A stretch of 46,682 bases of DNA. It comes from Clostridiales bacterium. GTDB lineage: Bacteria > Bacillota > Clostridia > Christensenellales > Aristaeellaceae. The number at the start of each line of letters is the position of its first letter. Within the stretch, counting starts at the first letter, position 1. Positions 31,993 to 42,325 of this stretch are shown one piece after another. The notes under the pieces are model-generated. The model was given only the letters and a program-made list of their open reading frames with translations. It was not told the DNA's origin and searched no databases. The stretch lies in assembly GCA_004556155.1 (NCBI GenBank), contig SFIM01000018.1, positions 1 to 46,682 of the forward strand. The letters are read 5' to 3'. Made by a program: the position numbers and the translations under genes.

Positions 31993-33138
31993 TTAAAGTT
32001 GAATCATCTCGGTACCCGCCACGGCGGCGTCCACCAGCGCGTCGATATCCAGCGCCCCCTCGGCACGCTCCACATGCTCCAGCTTGGGCCTGGTGCAGGG
32101 ATGGCGCGGCGTAAACACGGTGCAGCAGTCCTCGTAGGGCAGGCAGCTGGTTTCATAAGTGCCGATCTTTTCGGCAATGTGAATGATCTCTATCTTATCA
32201 TTGCCAATCAGCGGACGGAACACCGGCATACCGGCCACCGCGTCCGTACAGCACAGCGCGTCCAGCGTTTGGCTGGCCACCTGGCCCAGGCTTTCGCCGG
32301 TAATCAGCGCCTTGGCGCCCTCCTGCTGGGCGATCTTGGCCGCAATGCGCATCATAAACCGGCGCATCACCAGCGTGCCATATTCTTCGGGGCATTTTTC
32401 ATGGATTTGCAGCTGCGGCTCGGTAAAGGGCACAATATAGAGCTTCACCCCGCAGCAATAGGCGGATAGCTGCCTGGCCAGCGAAATCACCTTTTCCTTG
32501 GCGCGCTCGCTGGTATAGGGATAGGAATGGAAATGCACCGCGCTGATTTCCACGCCGCGCTTGGCAATGCAGTAGCCGGCCACCGGGCTGTCAATGCCGC
32601 CCGAAAGCAGCAGCGTCGCCTTGCCGCCCGTGCCCACGGGCATGCCGCCCACGGCCTCCAGCACGCGCACATACAGATACGCCATATCGCGGATTTCCAC
32701 GTTCATCACATGCTCGGGCGTATGGATATCCACATGCAGATCGGGGCAGCGCTCCAGGATATAGCCGCCCATTTGCATATTGATTTCAGGCGAGGTCATG
32801 GGATAGCGCTTATCCGCGCGGCGCGCCTCCACCTTGAAGGAGCCGCGCAGGCCCTGCATCATCCGCACCGCCTGATCGCAGATCGCATTAAAATCGCCCT
32901 TTTCCATTTCGACCGCCGGACACAGCGAATGCACGCCGAACACCTTGCTGACGGCCTGCATGCAGCCGTCCATATCGTTCATATCGCTGATAAAAATACG
33001 GGCGTCATGCAGCCATACGCGGCCGCCGAAGGGGCGCACCGCCTGCTTGACGCGCGACACCAGCGCGCGCATAAAATAAGGGCGATTGAGACCCTTCAAA
33101 TATATTTCGCCGTAGCGAACCAGAATCAGCTGACGCAT
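31993..33138 (-). CDS. thiI: tRNA 4-thiouridine synthetase
   Basis: 381 residues, the short form without a rhodanese domain. A ferredoxin-like/THUMP region occupies about 1-165 and the ATP pyrophosphatase loop LLLSGGIDSPVAGY is at about 176-189. It adenylates U8 of tRNA and receives sulfur from a cysteine desulfurase, which is encoded immediately upstream (nifS, 8-bp gap), the same pairing as nifZ-thiI of Bacillus. A role in thiazole synthesis is possible but less likely in the short form. Confidence 0.93.
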   Translation of the reverse strand: MRQLILVRYGEIYLKGLNRPYFMRALVSRVKQAVRPFGGRVWLHDARIFISDMNDMDGCMQAVSKVFGVHSLCPAVEMEKGDFNAICDQAVRMMQGLRGSFKVEARRADKRYPMTSPEINMQMGGYILERCPDLHVDIHTPEHVMNVEIRDMAYLYVRVLEAVGGMPVGTGGKATLLLSGGIDSPVAGYCIAKRGVEISAVHFHSYPYTSERAKEKVISLARQLSAYCCGVKLYIVPFTEPQLQIHEKCPEEYGTLVMRRFMMRIAAKIAQQEGAKALITGESLGQVASQTLDALCCTDAVAGMPVFRPLIGNDKIEIIHIAEKIGTYETSCLPYEDCCTVFTPRHPCTRPKLEHVERAEGALDIDALVDAAVAGTEMIQL

Positions 33139-33146
33139 GGGAGGGC

Positions 33147-34289
33147 TTACCTTCTTTCGTAGCGTTTAAGCTTTTCATAATGGCGGGCAATGCAGTCTGC
33201 CGCAAAATCAACCTGCTCCATGGTGGTATAGGGGCAGATGGAAAAGCGGATGGCCGATTCCGCCTGCCTGCGCGGCACGTTCATGGCGCTCAGCACAGGC
33301 GACAGCTTTTGCTTGCGGGAGGAGCAGGCCGAGCCGTTAGCCACGTATACCCGATCGCCTTCCAGGGCGTAAAGCATGGTTTCGGAACGCACGGGCACCA
33401 GCGAGCAATTGAGAATGTGCGGGGCCGCGATCTCCGATGCGGGATCGGGCCCGTTCACGCGGAAATTTTCGCCCGCAATCTCGCGCAGCCGCTCATACAG
33501 GTGCAGCTTGACAGCACGCATGTTGTTATCGCGCGGATAGGCTTCAATCGCCGCCAGCAGGCCCGCGATGCCGGGCGTGTTTTCCGTGCCCGAGCGCAGC
33601 GCCTTTTCCTGCCCGCCGCCCAGCATCCGCGCGGCTACGCGCATGCGCGGGCCCATCACCAGCGCGCCAATGCCCTTGGGGCCGTGAATCTTATGCCCGG
33701 ACAGGGCGTAGCTGTCAATGCCCAGCGCGCGCATATCAACCGGCAGACGCATAAAGCCCTGCACGCCGTCCACATGCAGCATGGCCTGCGGGCACAGCCG
33801 GTCGCGCAGCTGCGCAATCTCGCACAGGGGCATCACCGCGCCCGATTCATTGTTTACCTGCATTACGCAGATAAGCCGCGTATCGGGGGTCAGCAATTCT
33901 TCCAGCGCGTCCAGGCGCACCACGCCCGCCGCGTCATAGGGAATCTGCTGCACATCAAAGGTGCCCTTCAGGCTTTCGCAGGGCGCGGCCACGGCAGGGT
34001 GCTCGCCAGCGGTATAAAGCACGCGCCCGCCGCGCTGCATGGACATGCTGCCAAAGATGGCCAGGTTGTCGGCCTCGGTGCCGCCGGAGGTAAACACCAC
34101 CCGGGCGGGATCGGCGTGCAGCTCGCGCGCAATGGCCTCGCGGCAAGCGGTTAACCGCTTTTCAGAGTCTACCGCCGGAGCATAAAGCGCGGAGGGATTA
34201 TAAAACCCCTCCAGCATGCATTGGCGCATCGCGTCCGCCACGGCCTCGGTTGGGCGCGTGGTGGCGCTGTTATCCAGATAGCAGATCAT
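33147..34289 (-). CDS. Cysteine desulfurase (NifS/IscS family)
   Basis: 380 residues. N-terminal YLDNSATTRPT, PLP lysine Lys200 in ALSGHKIHGPKG and the active-site loop NGSACSSRKQKLSP with Cys322 as persulfide carrier. It probably donates sulfur to the adjacent ThiI; it could also feed Fe-S cluster or molybdenum cofactor sulfuration. It lies 4 bp after the DUF6106 gene. Confidence 0.93.
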   Translation of the reverse strand: MICYLDNSATTRPTEAVADAMRQCMLEGFYNPSALYAPAVDSEKRLTACREAIARELHADPARVVFTSGGTEADNLAIFGSMSMQRGGRVLYTAGEHPAVAAPCESLKGTFDVQQIPYDAAGVVRLDALEELLTPDTRLICVMQVNNESGAVMPLCEIAQLRDRLCPQAMLHVDGVQGFMRLPVDMRALGIDSYALSGHKIHGPKGIGALVMGPRMRVAARMLGGGQEKALRSGTENTPGIAGLLAAIEAYPRDNNMRAVKLHLYERLREIAGENFRVNGPDPASEIAAPHILNCSLVPVRSETMLYALEGDRVYVANGSACSSRKQKLSPVLSAMNVPRRQAESAIRFSICPYTTMEQVDFAADCIARHYEKLKRYERR

Positions 34290-34293
34290 AGCT

Positions 34294-34857
34294 TTAGTTC
34301 ACCTGATAAGCTCCCGGCGCGGCGTAGCGCTTGATCAGGGCCAGCATTTCATCGCTGACCTCGATGATGATAATGCGCTTGACCGAATCCTTGGAGAAAT
34401 AGAAGTAGAACAGCTGCGCGTCGCGGTTGACAAACCAGTTGTCGCGCTTGATGCCCTTCATATTGATATAGCGGTTGAAGGAGCCGGAATTGACCAGGCC
34501 CAGGGCTTCCACGTTTTTCAGGTTCATGGTGCCCAGGTTCTTGCGCTTTTTGTTGTTAAACACCTGTGCAAAGTCCATCTGGCCGTTGGTGAAGGTATAT
34601 TCATACTCAGTGCGGATGCGGTCGCGGCGCAGGAACAGCAGCACCGCAATGCCGCCCGTCAGCAGCGTCATAACCACATAATAGATGATGGGGCCTGCGC
34701 CCTCGCCGGCGTTGATGAGCATCATAATGCCCTGCAGCATCAAAAACGCCCACAGACCGAACACCACCATCATGATGTTCGCCAGCACATACATCACCGT
34801 TTCAGCGCCGCGATTGCGCTTGGTTGCCACTTCTTCCAGAAAGTTGTCCATCGCCAT
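34294..34857 (-). CDS. DUF6106-type membrane protein
   Basis: 187 residues from the ATG at 34857, which has AAGGAGG 8 bp upstream. Translation to 34917 would overlap ispA. Two transmembrane helices (about 23-47 and 54-75) follow MDNFLEEVATKRNRG, and a soluble C-terminal domain with TFTNGQMDFAQVFNNKKRK resembles a PH-like beta domain. Matches my memory of the DUF6106 family found next to nifS/thiI in Clostridia. Function unknown. Confidence 0.7.
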   Translation of the reverse strand: MAMDNFLEEVATKRNRGAETVMYVLANIMMVVFGLWAFLMLQGIMMLINAGEGAGPIIYYVVMTLLTGGIAVLLFLRRDRIRTEYEYTFTNGQMDFAQVFNNKKRKNLGTMNLKNVEALGLVNSGSFNRYINMKGIKRDNWFVNRDAQLFYFYFSKDSVKRIIIIEVSDEMLALIKRYAAPGAYQVN

Positions 34858-34885
34858 AAAAACGAGCCTCCTTGTCGATTCTTCT

Positions 34886-35752
34886 TTATTGTACGCGAAC
34901 AAGCGCGCGCTGCGCAAGGGTTTTCAGGAAAATCGCTGCATTTTCATCGTTTTTTATGCTGTCAGCAGCCCGCTCGGTATATGTTTTCGCGTCTTTTCGC
35001 GCCTGGTCCAGGCCGTAGAGGGATACCCAGGTGCATTTATGCTCCTGCGCATCCTTGCCGGTATGCTTGCCCAGCGTCGCTTCATCACCCGTAACGTCCA
35101 GAATATCGTCGATAATCTGAAACGCAATGCCCAGGTTTTTGCCGTATTCGCGCGCCTGCGCAAGCAGATCTTCTCCCGCCCCGGCCAGCGTTAAGCCCAT
35201 CGCCAGCGGCGCGGTCAGCAGATCGGCCGTCTTATGCAGATGGATATAGCGCAGCAGCTCCGCGTTTCCGCCCGTTTCCTCAGCCGTCAGATCGACACAC
35301 TGCCCGGCCACCATGCCGCGCGTGCCGCAGCGCGCCGCCAGCTCGCCCAGCGCCGCAAACGCGCGTGGATGCCTGCTTTGCGCCATGGTTTCAAAGGCCA
35401 GGGACAACAGCCCGTCCCCCGCCAGCACCGCCATACCCTCGCCATATGCCTTATGGCAGGTGGGGCGGCCGCGCCGCAGATCGTCGTTGTCCATCGCGGG
35501 CAGATCATCGTGAATCAGCGAATAGGTATGCACCATCTCCACTGCCGCGGCAAAGGGCAGCGCCGGGGTGAGATCGCGCTGCAGAATGGCATAAGCCGCC
35601 AGCAGCAGCACGGGGCGCAGACGTTTGCCGCCCGCCAGCAAGCTGTAGCGCATGGCATCGCCCAGGGGATTTGGCACGTCGGCAGGCACAGCGCAGCGCA
35701 GCGTTTCCTCTACTGCGCGGCGATAATAGGCATATTGATCGTTATAGTTCAT
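34886..35752 (-). CDS. ispA: Polyprenyl synthetase, farnesyl diphosphate synthase type
   Basis: 288 residues. The first aspartate-rich motif is in LIHDDLPAMDNDDLRRG and the second in FQIIDDILDVTGDE. Chain-length residues before the first motif (VEMVHTYSLIHDD) fit a short-chain (C15 or C20) bacterial enzyme. It condenses isopentenyl diphosphate with allylic diphosphates. The start overlaps the xseB stop. Confidence 0.92.
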   Translation of the reverse strand: MNYNDQYAYYRRAVEETLRCAVPADVPNPLGDAMRYSLLAGGKRLRPVLLLAAYAILQRDLTPALPFAAAVEMVHTYSLIHDDLPAMDNDDLRRGRPTCHKAYGEGMAVLAGDGLLSLAFETMAQSRHPRAFAALGELAARCGTRGMVAGQCVDLTAEETGGNAELLRYIHLHKTADLLTAPLAMGLTLAGAGEDLLAQAREYGKNLGIAFQIIDDILDVTGDEATLGKHTGKDAQEHKCTWVSLYGLDQARKDAKTYTERAADSIKNDENAAIFLKTLAQRALVRVQ

Positions 35753-35941
35753 GCTTCCTCCGGGCCTTCCTCAGGCTCGCCGCCGCGCAGGATGGTCAAG
35801 CGTTCCTGCGCCGCCGTCAAATCCTTTTTCAGGCTTTCGGACAGCTTTACGCCCGATTCATAGGCTTTGAGGGTATCGGCCAGCGTCATGCCGCCCGCTT
35901 CCATGCGGTTTACCATCTCCTCCAGCGCGCCCAGGCGCTCC

Positions 35942-37155
<1,214 letters not shown>

Positions 37156-37174
<19 letters not shown>

Positions 37175-38004
37175 GCGGCCTCCAGGGTGTTTTCCATCAG
37201 CATGCTGACCGTCATGGGGCCAACGCCGCCAGGCACAGGCGTAATGAATCCCGCCACGGCGGATACCGCGTCAAAGTCCACATCGCCCACTACTTTGCCA
37301 TCCACGCGGTTGATGCCCACATCGATCACCGCCGCGCCGGGCTTGACCATATCCGCCGTCACAAAGCGCGGCTTGCCCACCGCAGCCACCAGAATATCAG
37401 CCTGACGGGTGATCTGTGTCAAATCGCGCGTATGCGAGTGGCACAGGGTAACGGTGCAGTTTTCCTGCGTCAGCATCAGCGCGGCAGGCTTGCCCACAAT
37501 ATTGGAGCGGCCAATGACAACCGCACGCGCGCCGTCCAGCGCAATACCAGCGCTTTTAAGCAGGCGCACAATGCCCTGCGGCGTGCAGGGACGAATACCA
37601 TCCTCGCCGCGCAGCAAGCTCCCGGCGTTATACAGATGAAAGCCGTCCACATCCTTGGCTGGATTTACGCGCAGCAGTGCCGCGTCCTCGTCCAGGTGCT
37701 CCGGCAGCGGCAGCTGAATCAGGATGCCGTGCACTGTTGGATCGGCGTTCAGGCCGTCGATCACGCGCAGCAGCTCCTGCTGCGAAACCGTCTGCGGCAG
37801 ATGGATGGTATCGGACAAAATGCCCAGTCGTTCGCATGCGCGGGCTTTATTGCGCACATAAATGGCGCTGGCCGGGTTATCCCCCGCCATCACCACGACG
37901 AGCTTTGGCGAAACGCCGCGCGCCTGCAGATCGCGCACGCGCTGCGCCTGCGCTGTTTCCATCTGCGCGGCCAACTCCTTGCCATTCAAAATGATTGCGC
38001 TCAT
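37156..38004 (-). CDS. folD: Methylenetetrahydrofolate dehydrogenase/cyclohydrolase
   Basis: 282 residues. Signatures are YVRNKARACERLGI (with the catalytic Lys), GILIQLPLPEHLDE, PCTPQGIVRLL and VVIGRSNIVGKPAALML, then FITPVPGGVGPMTVSML. It interconverts 5,10-methylene-, methenyl- and 10-formyl-THF. Its start overlaps the TsaD-like stop by 4 bp. Confidence 0.96.
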
Positions 38005-38945
38005 AGCTTCTCCTTCATAATCCGGTCGCGGCCAATCAGCGCTACGCCCGCCGCGTTATCGCCCGCGTACTGGCGCTGCCCAAAGTACAGGCGCAGCCCC
38101 AGCCTGCGCTTTTGGTTGATCGCGCAGATCTGATCGCGCAGCAGCTGCGAGGAGGCCACGCCGCCCGTCAGCAGCGCGTCGCGAACGCCGGTTTTATCCG
38201 CCGCGGCGGTCAGCAGGCGAAGCACCGTGCGCTCCACCAGGCTGAACACCTCGGCCGCGATTTGTGGCGCAGGCATATCTCCCGCCTGAATCCACTGCAT
38301 GGCGCGCGCCTCCACGCCCGAAAAATGGCAGTCTCCATCCTCCATGCTGACGGGCAGCAAGGACTGCGCCGCGCCCGTCATAGCCAGCTTTTCAAGGCTT
38401 GGCCCGGCAGGGAAGGGCAGGCCCAGCGCCACGCCCACGCGGTCAATCAGCTGCCCGGCGTGCAGATCGCGCGTACCGGCCAGCAGCGTCAGCCGCTCCT
38501 CCCTGTCCATCAACAGTACTTCCGTTGTGCCGCCTGAAAGGTGCAGCGCCAGGTACGGGCTGGCCGTCAGGCCGCTGTCTTCCAGCGCCGCGCGCACATG
38601 ACCGCGCTGATGCGTGGTCGTAAGCAGCGGCACCTGAAAGGAGGCTGCCGCCACGCGCGCAAAGGACAGGCCGGACAGGAACACCGGCATGTAGGAGGTC
38701 TCGTCGTCCCTGGGATGAGCGGACACGCAGACCGCGTCCGGACGGCGGCCGCAAAGATCCGTCAGCGTCTTTTCATACAGCGCTGGAAGCTGCCTTATAT
38801 GCGCAAAAACGGCCTCGCTTTGGCGAAGGCCGCGCGCGCCTGCTTGCACGGGCAGAAGCTGCCGATTAGATGCAAGCACGCCGTTTTCATCCGCTGCCGC
38901 CACCGAGGTGGTATAGCAACTGGTATCGATGCCCAGGACAATCAT
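38001..38945 (-). CDS. TsaD/Kae1-family paralogue
   Basis: 314 residues. It starts VLGIDTSCYTTSVA, and retains an HxxGH-type metal motif (THQRGHV), LALHLSGGTTEVL and YAGDNAAGVALI. Compared with true TsaD (about 340 residues, NHLEGH-type motif, ILGIETSCDDT) it is diverged. Such paralogues sit next to nusB/xseA in many Clostridia and their substrate is unsettled. It is probably not the t6A enzyme itself, though that cannot be excluded without the rest of the genome. It overlaps nusB and folD by 4 bp each. Confidence 0.8.
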   Translation of the reverse strand: MIVLGIDTSCYTTSVAAADENGVLASNRQLLPVQAGARGLRQSEAVFAHIRQLPALYEKTLTDLCGRRPDAVCVSAHPRDDETSYMPVFLSGLSFARVAAASFQVPLLTTTHQRGHVRAALEDSGLTASPYLALHLSGGTTEVLLMDREERLTLLAGTRDLHAGQLIDRVGVALGLPFPAGPSLEKLAMTGAAQSLLPVSMEDGDCHFSGVEARAMQWIQAGDMPAPQIAAEVFSLVERTVLRLLTAAADKTGVRDALLTGGVASSQLLRDQICAINQKRRLGLRLYFGQRQYAGDNAAGVALIGRDRIMKEKL

Positions 38946-39412
38946 GAATCCTGCTTTTCTCCGTCCTCATCCGCCTTTTGCTCGGGCTTGGAGGCGGGCT
39001 GATCTTTTTTGCCTTCGGGCTGCTCGCCGCGCGAAATCGCGCCCAGCATGCCGTTGACAAAGCGGGCGCTGGCGGGCTCGCTAAAACGTTTGGCAAGCTC
39101 CACCGCTTCGTTAATTGCGATGGACTCAGCCACTTCGTGGCTGTACTTCATCTCATACAGCGCCACGCGCAGGATGCACAAATCCACGCGCGCGATACGT
39201 GCCAGCTCGCGAGAGGTGCTGTAGCGCGCAATCAGCGCGTCCAGCTCTTCCGCATGGCTTTCAATGCCCGCGACCGTAGCGTCAATATACGCCTGATCGT
39301 CGCCCTCGGGCGTAAAGGCAATGAGCGCGCCCAGCGTATCCTCGCCGCTGCCACCCATCAGGTTTTCGTACACAAGCTGCATTGCCGCCGCGCGGGCTGC
39401 TGAACGCGCCAT
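38942..39412 (-). CDS. nusB: Transcription antitermination factor NusB
   Basis: 156 residues. All-alpha NusB core with ARAAAMQLVYENLM at the N-terminus and IARVDLCILRVALYEMKY plus SIAINEAVELAKRFSE in the C-terminal half. It binds boxA RNA with NusE. The last about 25 residues are a charged tail (KKDQPASKPEQKADEDGE) beyond the usual core. Confidence 0.93.
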   Translation of the reverse strand: MARSAARAAAMQLVYENLMGGSGEDTLGALIAFTPEGDDQAYIDATVAGIESHAEELDALIARYSTSRELARIARVDLCILRVALYEMKYSHEVAESIAINEAVELAKRFSEPASARFVNGMLGAISRGEQPEGKKDQPASKPEQKADEDGEKQDS

Positions 39413-39440
39413 AGCTGGTATCCCCCGTATTTACGCCCGA

Positions 39441-39725
39441 TTATTCGGGCTTATTCGTTTTGTCCTGCGTATCCTGCTCGATATCCAAGGGCTTATCCTT
39501 GGGCGGGAAGGAACGGTTGATGGCAACGCGCACCGCGTCGCGCTTGTTGCCAATGCCGCCGGCCAGCGCGCCAAGGGCGGCGAACACTGCGATAAACAGC
39601 GTGCGCCAGAAGCCGATGGTCAGCAGCAGCGTCGCCAGGATGACGCCCAGCGCCGCATACGCCAGCGCGCACAGCGGCGTACCGGGCGTAAAGATTTCCT
39701 TAATGGCGGAAGACAGCTTATTCAT
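39441..39725 (-). CDS. DUF2273 small membrane protein
   Basis: 94 residues with two hydrophobic helices (about 18-38 and 41-59) and a hydrophilic tail. It resembles DUF2273 proteins that accompany AmaP and Asp23 in Firmicutes. It overlaps amaP by 8 bp. Confidence 0.78.
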   Translation of the reverse strand: MNKLSSAIKEIFTPGTPLCALAYAALGVILATLLLTIGFWRTLFIAVFAALGALAGGIGNKRDAVRVAINRSFPPKDKPLDIEQDTQDKTNKPE

Positions 39726-40494
39726 GCTCCTCCGCCTCCTTTTCGGCCTCCTGTCCGGCAGGCTCCTGGGCAGGCTCGGCTACCTCCTCGGCGGGCTTTT
39801 CAGGCTCTTCGGGCGGGGTAATCTCCTCCGCCTCCATCACCTGCTCAGCCTCGGTCTTGGTGGTATCGCGGCCAAAGATGCGCTGGTGCATGGGCACCTT
39901 TTCCTTCTTGGTCTCCTGCTCGGCGGCAGGCTCTTCATTGTTGAGCACCAGGCTTTCCATGGGAACGGGACGGGCTTCGCCCTCGGTGCGATCCACGGAA
40001 ACGCTGATATCGCGCACCTCGATGCCCGAGGAGGCGGCCAGGTAACGCTTTACCTGGGTCTGAATCTGCTCCACCGCATGCGGGATGGATACATTACTGT
40101 CCATCGTCACGCGCAGCTGCACGCTGACCGCGCCACGGCGGTTGGTGATGGCGATATCCTGCACCTTGACCTCTTTATGCGTTTCCACGCACTTGAGAAT
40201 CAGGTTTTCGATGGCGGATACGGCGATACGCAGCTCGCCCATTTCGGTAGGCTGCACCACAAAGGCATGGCAGCCGTTGTGATAGCGGCGCGGCATCAGC
40301 AGGTTATACAGACTGATGAGGGCGATCACCACGCCCGCGCAGATCAGCGTCAGCGGGATGGACTGCATCACAATGCCTTCGCCCAGGTTCATGCCATAGA
40401 TCATCGCACCGCACACGGCGGTAAGCACACCGCCCAGGAATGTGAGCACCGCGCCAATGCGCAGGATGATACGATCCCAGAATTTCATTTTCAT
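39718..40494 (-). CDS. amaP: Alkaline shock response membrane anchor protein
   Basis: 258 residues. Two N-terminal transmembrane helices (about 8-30 and 53-74) are followed by a cytoplasmic beta/alpha domain (MGELRIAVSAIENLILKCV) and a long acidic Glu/Ala/Pro tail from about 185. AmaP anchors Asp23-type proteins at the membrane. AAAGGAGCG precedes the ATG. It is directly after the asp23-like gene. Confidence 0.85.
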   Translation of the reverse strand: MKMKFWDRIILRIGAVLTFLGGVLTAVCGAMIYGMNLGEGIVMQSIPLTLICAGVVIALISLYNLLMPRRYHNGCHAFVVQPTEMGELRIAVSAIENLILKCVETHKEVKVQDIAITNRRGAVSVQLRVTMDSNVSIPHAVEQIQTQVKRYLAASSGIEVRDISVSVDRTEGEARPVPMESLVLNNEEPAAEQETKKEKVPMHQRIFGRDTTKTEAEQVMEAEEITPPEEPEKPAEEVAEPAQEPAGQEAEKEAEEHE

Positions 40495-40527
40495 TTTTTA
40501 CGCTCCTTTCAGAACGCGCGGAGAGGA

Positions 40528-41166
40528 TCAGTTTTCTTCGGACTCCGCAGCGGCCGCTTCGGTCTGCTTCTCCTCGTCCTGCTCCACAGCCTTTACATCC
40601 TCGGCTTCGGTTTCGTCCAGCGCGTCTTCGGTTTCATCCGCGGCGGGCTGGTCGTCCGTTTCAGGCTGAATTTCATCCTCGCGGGTCATTTCGCCCTTGA
40701 GGGTCTGGCGGGTTTCTTCCTCAATGCGGCGCGTTTCCTCGCTGGACAGATGCGCGGATTCCAGGCCGCTCTGCACGGCCTTTTTTTCGCGCTCAAAGCT
40801 GACGCCCTGTACATGCACATCCACATTGACCACGTGCAGGCCGGTCATGGTTTCGATGGCCTTGCGCACGTTTTCCTGCACGTCGGAGGCAACCTTTTGG
40901 ATGGGCGAGCCGTATTCGACGATGATGTACAGCTCTACACTGGCTTCCTCGCCGCCTACCTCTACCTTGACCCCGCGGGTGATGTTGCGGTTGCGGCCGA
41001 TGATATCGGAAATGCCGCCGCTGGTGCACATACCGGCAATGCCGTCAATTTCGCTGGCGGCCACGCCGGCGATGATGGCGATAACTTCGTTGGCATATTT
41101 GATGGTGCCGCCGTTTTCCAGATCGACGTCCACATTCGTGGGCAGATTGTCCTTCTTTGCGGACAT
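40528..41166 (-). CDS. Asp23/Gls24 family envelope stress protein
   Basis: 212 residues from the ATG at 41166 (AAGGAGG 8 bp upstream); a GTG at 41175 overlaps the ribosome-binding site and is rejected. The Asp23 domain covers about 15-125: IKYANEVIAIIAGVAASEID, GMCTSGGISDIIG and VYIIVEYGSPI-like strands with NVRKAIETMTGLHVVNVDVH. A very acidic Glu/Asp tail of about 75 residues follows, much longer than in staphylococcal Asp23. It probably lines the membrane with AmaP. Confidence 0.9.
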   Translation of the reverse strand: MSAKKDNLPTNVDVDLENGGTIKYANEVIAIIAGVAASEIDGIAGMCTSGGISDIIGRNRNITRGVKVEVGGEEASVELYIIVEYGSPIQKVASDVQENVRKAIETMTGLHVVNVDVHVQGVSFEREKKAVQSGLESAHLSSEETRRIEEETRQTLKGEMTREDEIQPETDDQPAADETEDALDETEAEDVKAVEQDEEKQTEAAAAESEEN

Positions 41167-41196
41167 GGAATGCACCTCCTTTACGATGTACAGATA

Positions 41197-41225
41197 ATTA
41201 TAGCAGAAAACACGCGATTTGGCAA
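41197..41225 (-). promoter_or_regulatory. Promoter of the asp23 operon
   Basis: On the minus strand TTGCCA (41220-41225) and TGC-TATAAT (-10 at 41197-41202) are 17 bp apart, 31 bp before the ATG. The -10 is of extended type. Confidence 0.75.
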
Positions 41226-41305
41226 CTGGTATTGAAGCGGCGGCGCGCAGGGGCAGCGCAGGGCGTTAAAAACCGGCAAAGGAGCCGCCGCAAGCCTTTC
41301 CTTGC

Positions 41306-41334
41306 TTGACAAAAAGCGCCGCACTACATATAAT
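41306..41334 (+). promoter_or_regulatory. Consensus promoter of the T-box/cysE-cysS unit
   Basis: TTGACA (41306-41311) and TATAAT (41329-41334) with 17 bp between: a perfect sigma-70-type promoter. Transcription should start near 41341. Confidence 0.88.
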
Positions 41335-41340
41335 AGTAGC

Positions 41341-41567
41341 AATGGCAGTGAACAGGGAAATCGTCCGGGGTTTTCCGTCCAAGAGAGAGCGCGCCGCGGC
41401 TGAAAGCGCGCTTGGCGGATGCGGACAGTGCCCCTGGGAGCCGCGCACCGAAGGGCAAGTAGGCTGCGCCGTACGCCGCGTTAAGGCAATCCAAGAGGGG
41501 GCGTATGCCCCAAGCGGAGTGGAACCGCGGCTTATCGCCGTCTCCCGCAGGGGAGGCGGCGTTTATT
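41341..41567 (+). promoter_or_regulatory. T-box leader, predicted to sense uncharged tRNA-Cys
   Basis: The leader before cysE holds the AGAGAG...GGCTGAAAGC stem I elements (about 41382-41408), the T-box core TGGAACCGCGG (41520-41530), and a terminator whose 11-bp stem CGCCGTCTCCC/GGGAGGCGGCG (41536-41561) is followed by TTTATTT. The T-box core is placed to pair with uncharged tRNA and form an antiterminator. A TGC (Cys) triplet at 41420-41422 is the best specifier candidate; another TGC is at 41429. It should raise cysE-cysS expression when Cys-tRNA is uncharged. Weak ORF-like translation across this stretch is ignored. Confidence 0.85.
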
Positions 41568-41587
41568 TATGATAAAGGAGGCTGGCT

Positions 41588-42304
41588 ATGCCGACGCATC
41601 TGTCGGAGGACATCGCTACCGTATTCGCGCGCGATCCGGCGGCGCGCAGCCGGGCGGAAGTGCTGCTGTGCTATCCTGGGGTGAAGGCGCTGTATTGGCA
41701 CCGCATCGCCCACAGGCTATACCTGCACAGGCACACGCTGCTGGCGCGCTGGATATCGGCGCGCACCCGCCGCAAGACGGGCATTGAAATTCACCCCGGC
41801 GCACAGATTGGCCGCCGTGTGTTCATCGACCACGGCGCGGGCGTGGTCATTGGCGAAACCGCCGAGGTGGGCGACGACGTAACGCTCTATCAGGGCGTCA
41901 CCCTGGGCGGCACGGGCAAGGATCACGGCAAGCGCCACCCCACGGTGGAAAGCGGCGTGATCATCGGCGCGGGCGCAAAGGTGCTGGGGCCCATCACCCT
42001 GGGCCGCAACGTCAAGGTGGGCGCGGGAGCCATCGTGCTCAAATCCGTGCCCGAGGGCTGCACGGTGGTGGGCAACCCCGGCCGCATCGTGCGCAGAAAG
42101 GACGGCTCGCGCCCGACGCTGGATCACGCCAACCTGCCCGATCCCATGCTGGAGCGCATGCAGGCGCTGTATCACCGGCTGACAGACCTTGAAAAGGTGC
42201 TGCGCGACTGCGCCTGCCGCCTGGGCTGCGATCAGTGCGCCGAGGACAGCGCGCACTGTCCACTCAAGAAGCAAGACCATTCGAACGAAAATCCCGCATC
42301 TTAA
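41588..42304 (+). CDS. cysE: Serine O-acetyltransferase
   Basis: 238 residues. An N-terminal helical part with CYPGVKALYWHRIAH is followed by a left-handed hexapeptide repeat domain: GIEIHPGAQIGRRVFIDHG, VVIGETAEVGDDVTLYQGV, then GAKVLGPITLGRNVKVGAGA. It makes O-acetylserine from serine and acetyl-CoA for cysteine synthesis. AAAGGAGG precedes the ATG. The C-terminus has an unusual cysteine-rich segment CACRLGCDQCAEDSAHC (Cys208, 210, 214, 217, 224). No cysteine synthase gene is next to it. Confidence 0.92.
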   Translation: MPTHLSEDIATVFARDPAARSRAEVLLCYPGVKALYWHRIAHRLYLHRHTLLARWISARTRRKTGIEIHPGAQIGRRVFIDHGAGVVIGETAEVGDDVTLYQGVTLGGTGKDHGKRHPTVESGVIIGAGAKVLGPITLGRNVKVGAGAIVLKSVPEGCTVVGNPGRIVRRKDGSRPTLDHANLPDPMLERMQALYHRLTDLEKVLRDCACRLGCDQCAEDSAHCPLKKQDHSNENPAS

Positions 42305-42325
42305 CTTAAAGGAGGAACCTATTTT

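Noticed and set aside
41306..41572. 88-codon ORF before cysE
   Set aside because: The frame crosses the promoter -10 element, the T-box core and the terminator, so it is leader RNA and not a protein.
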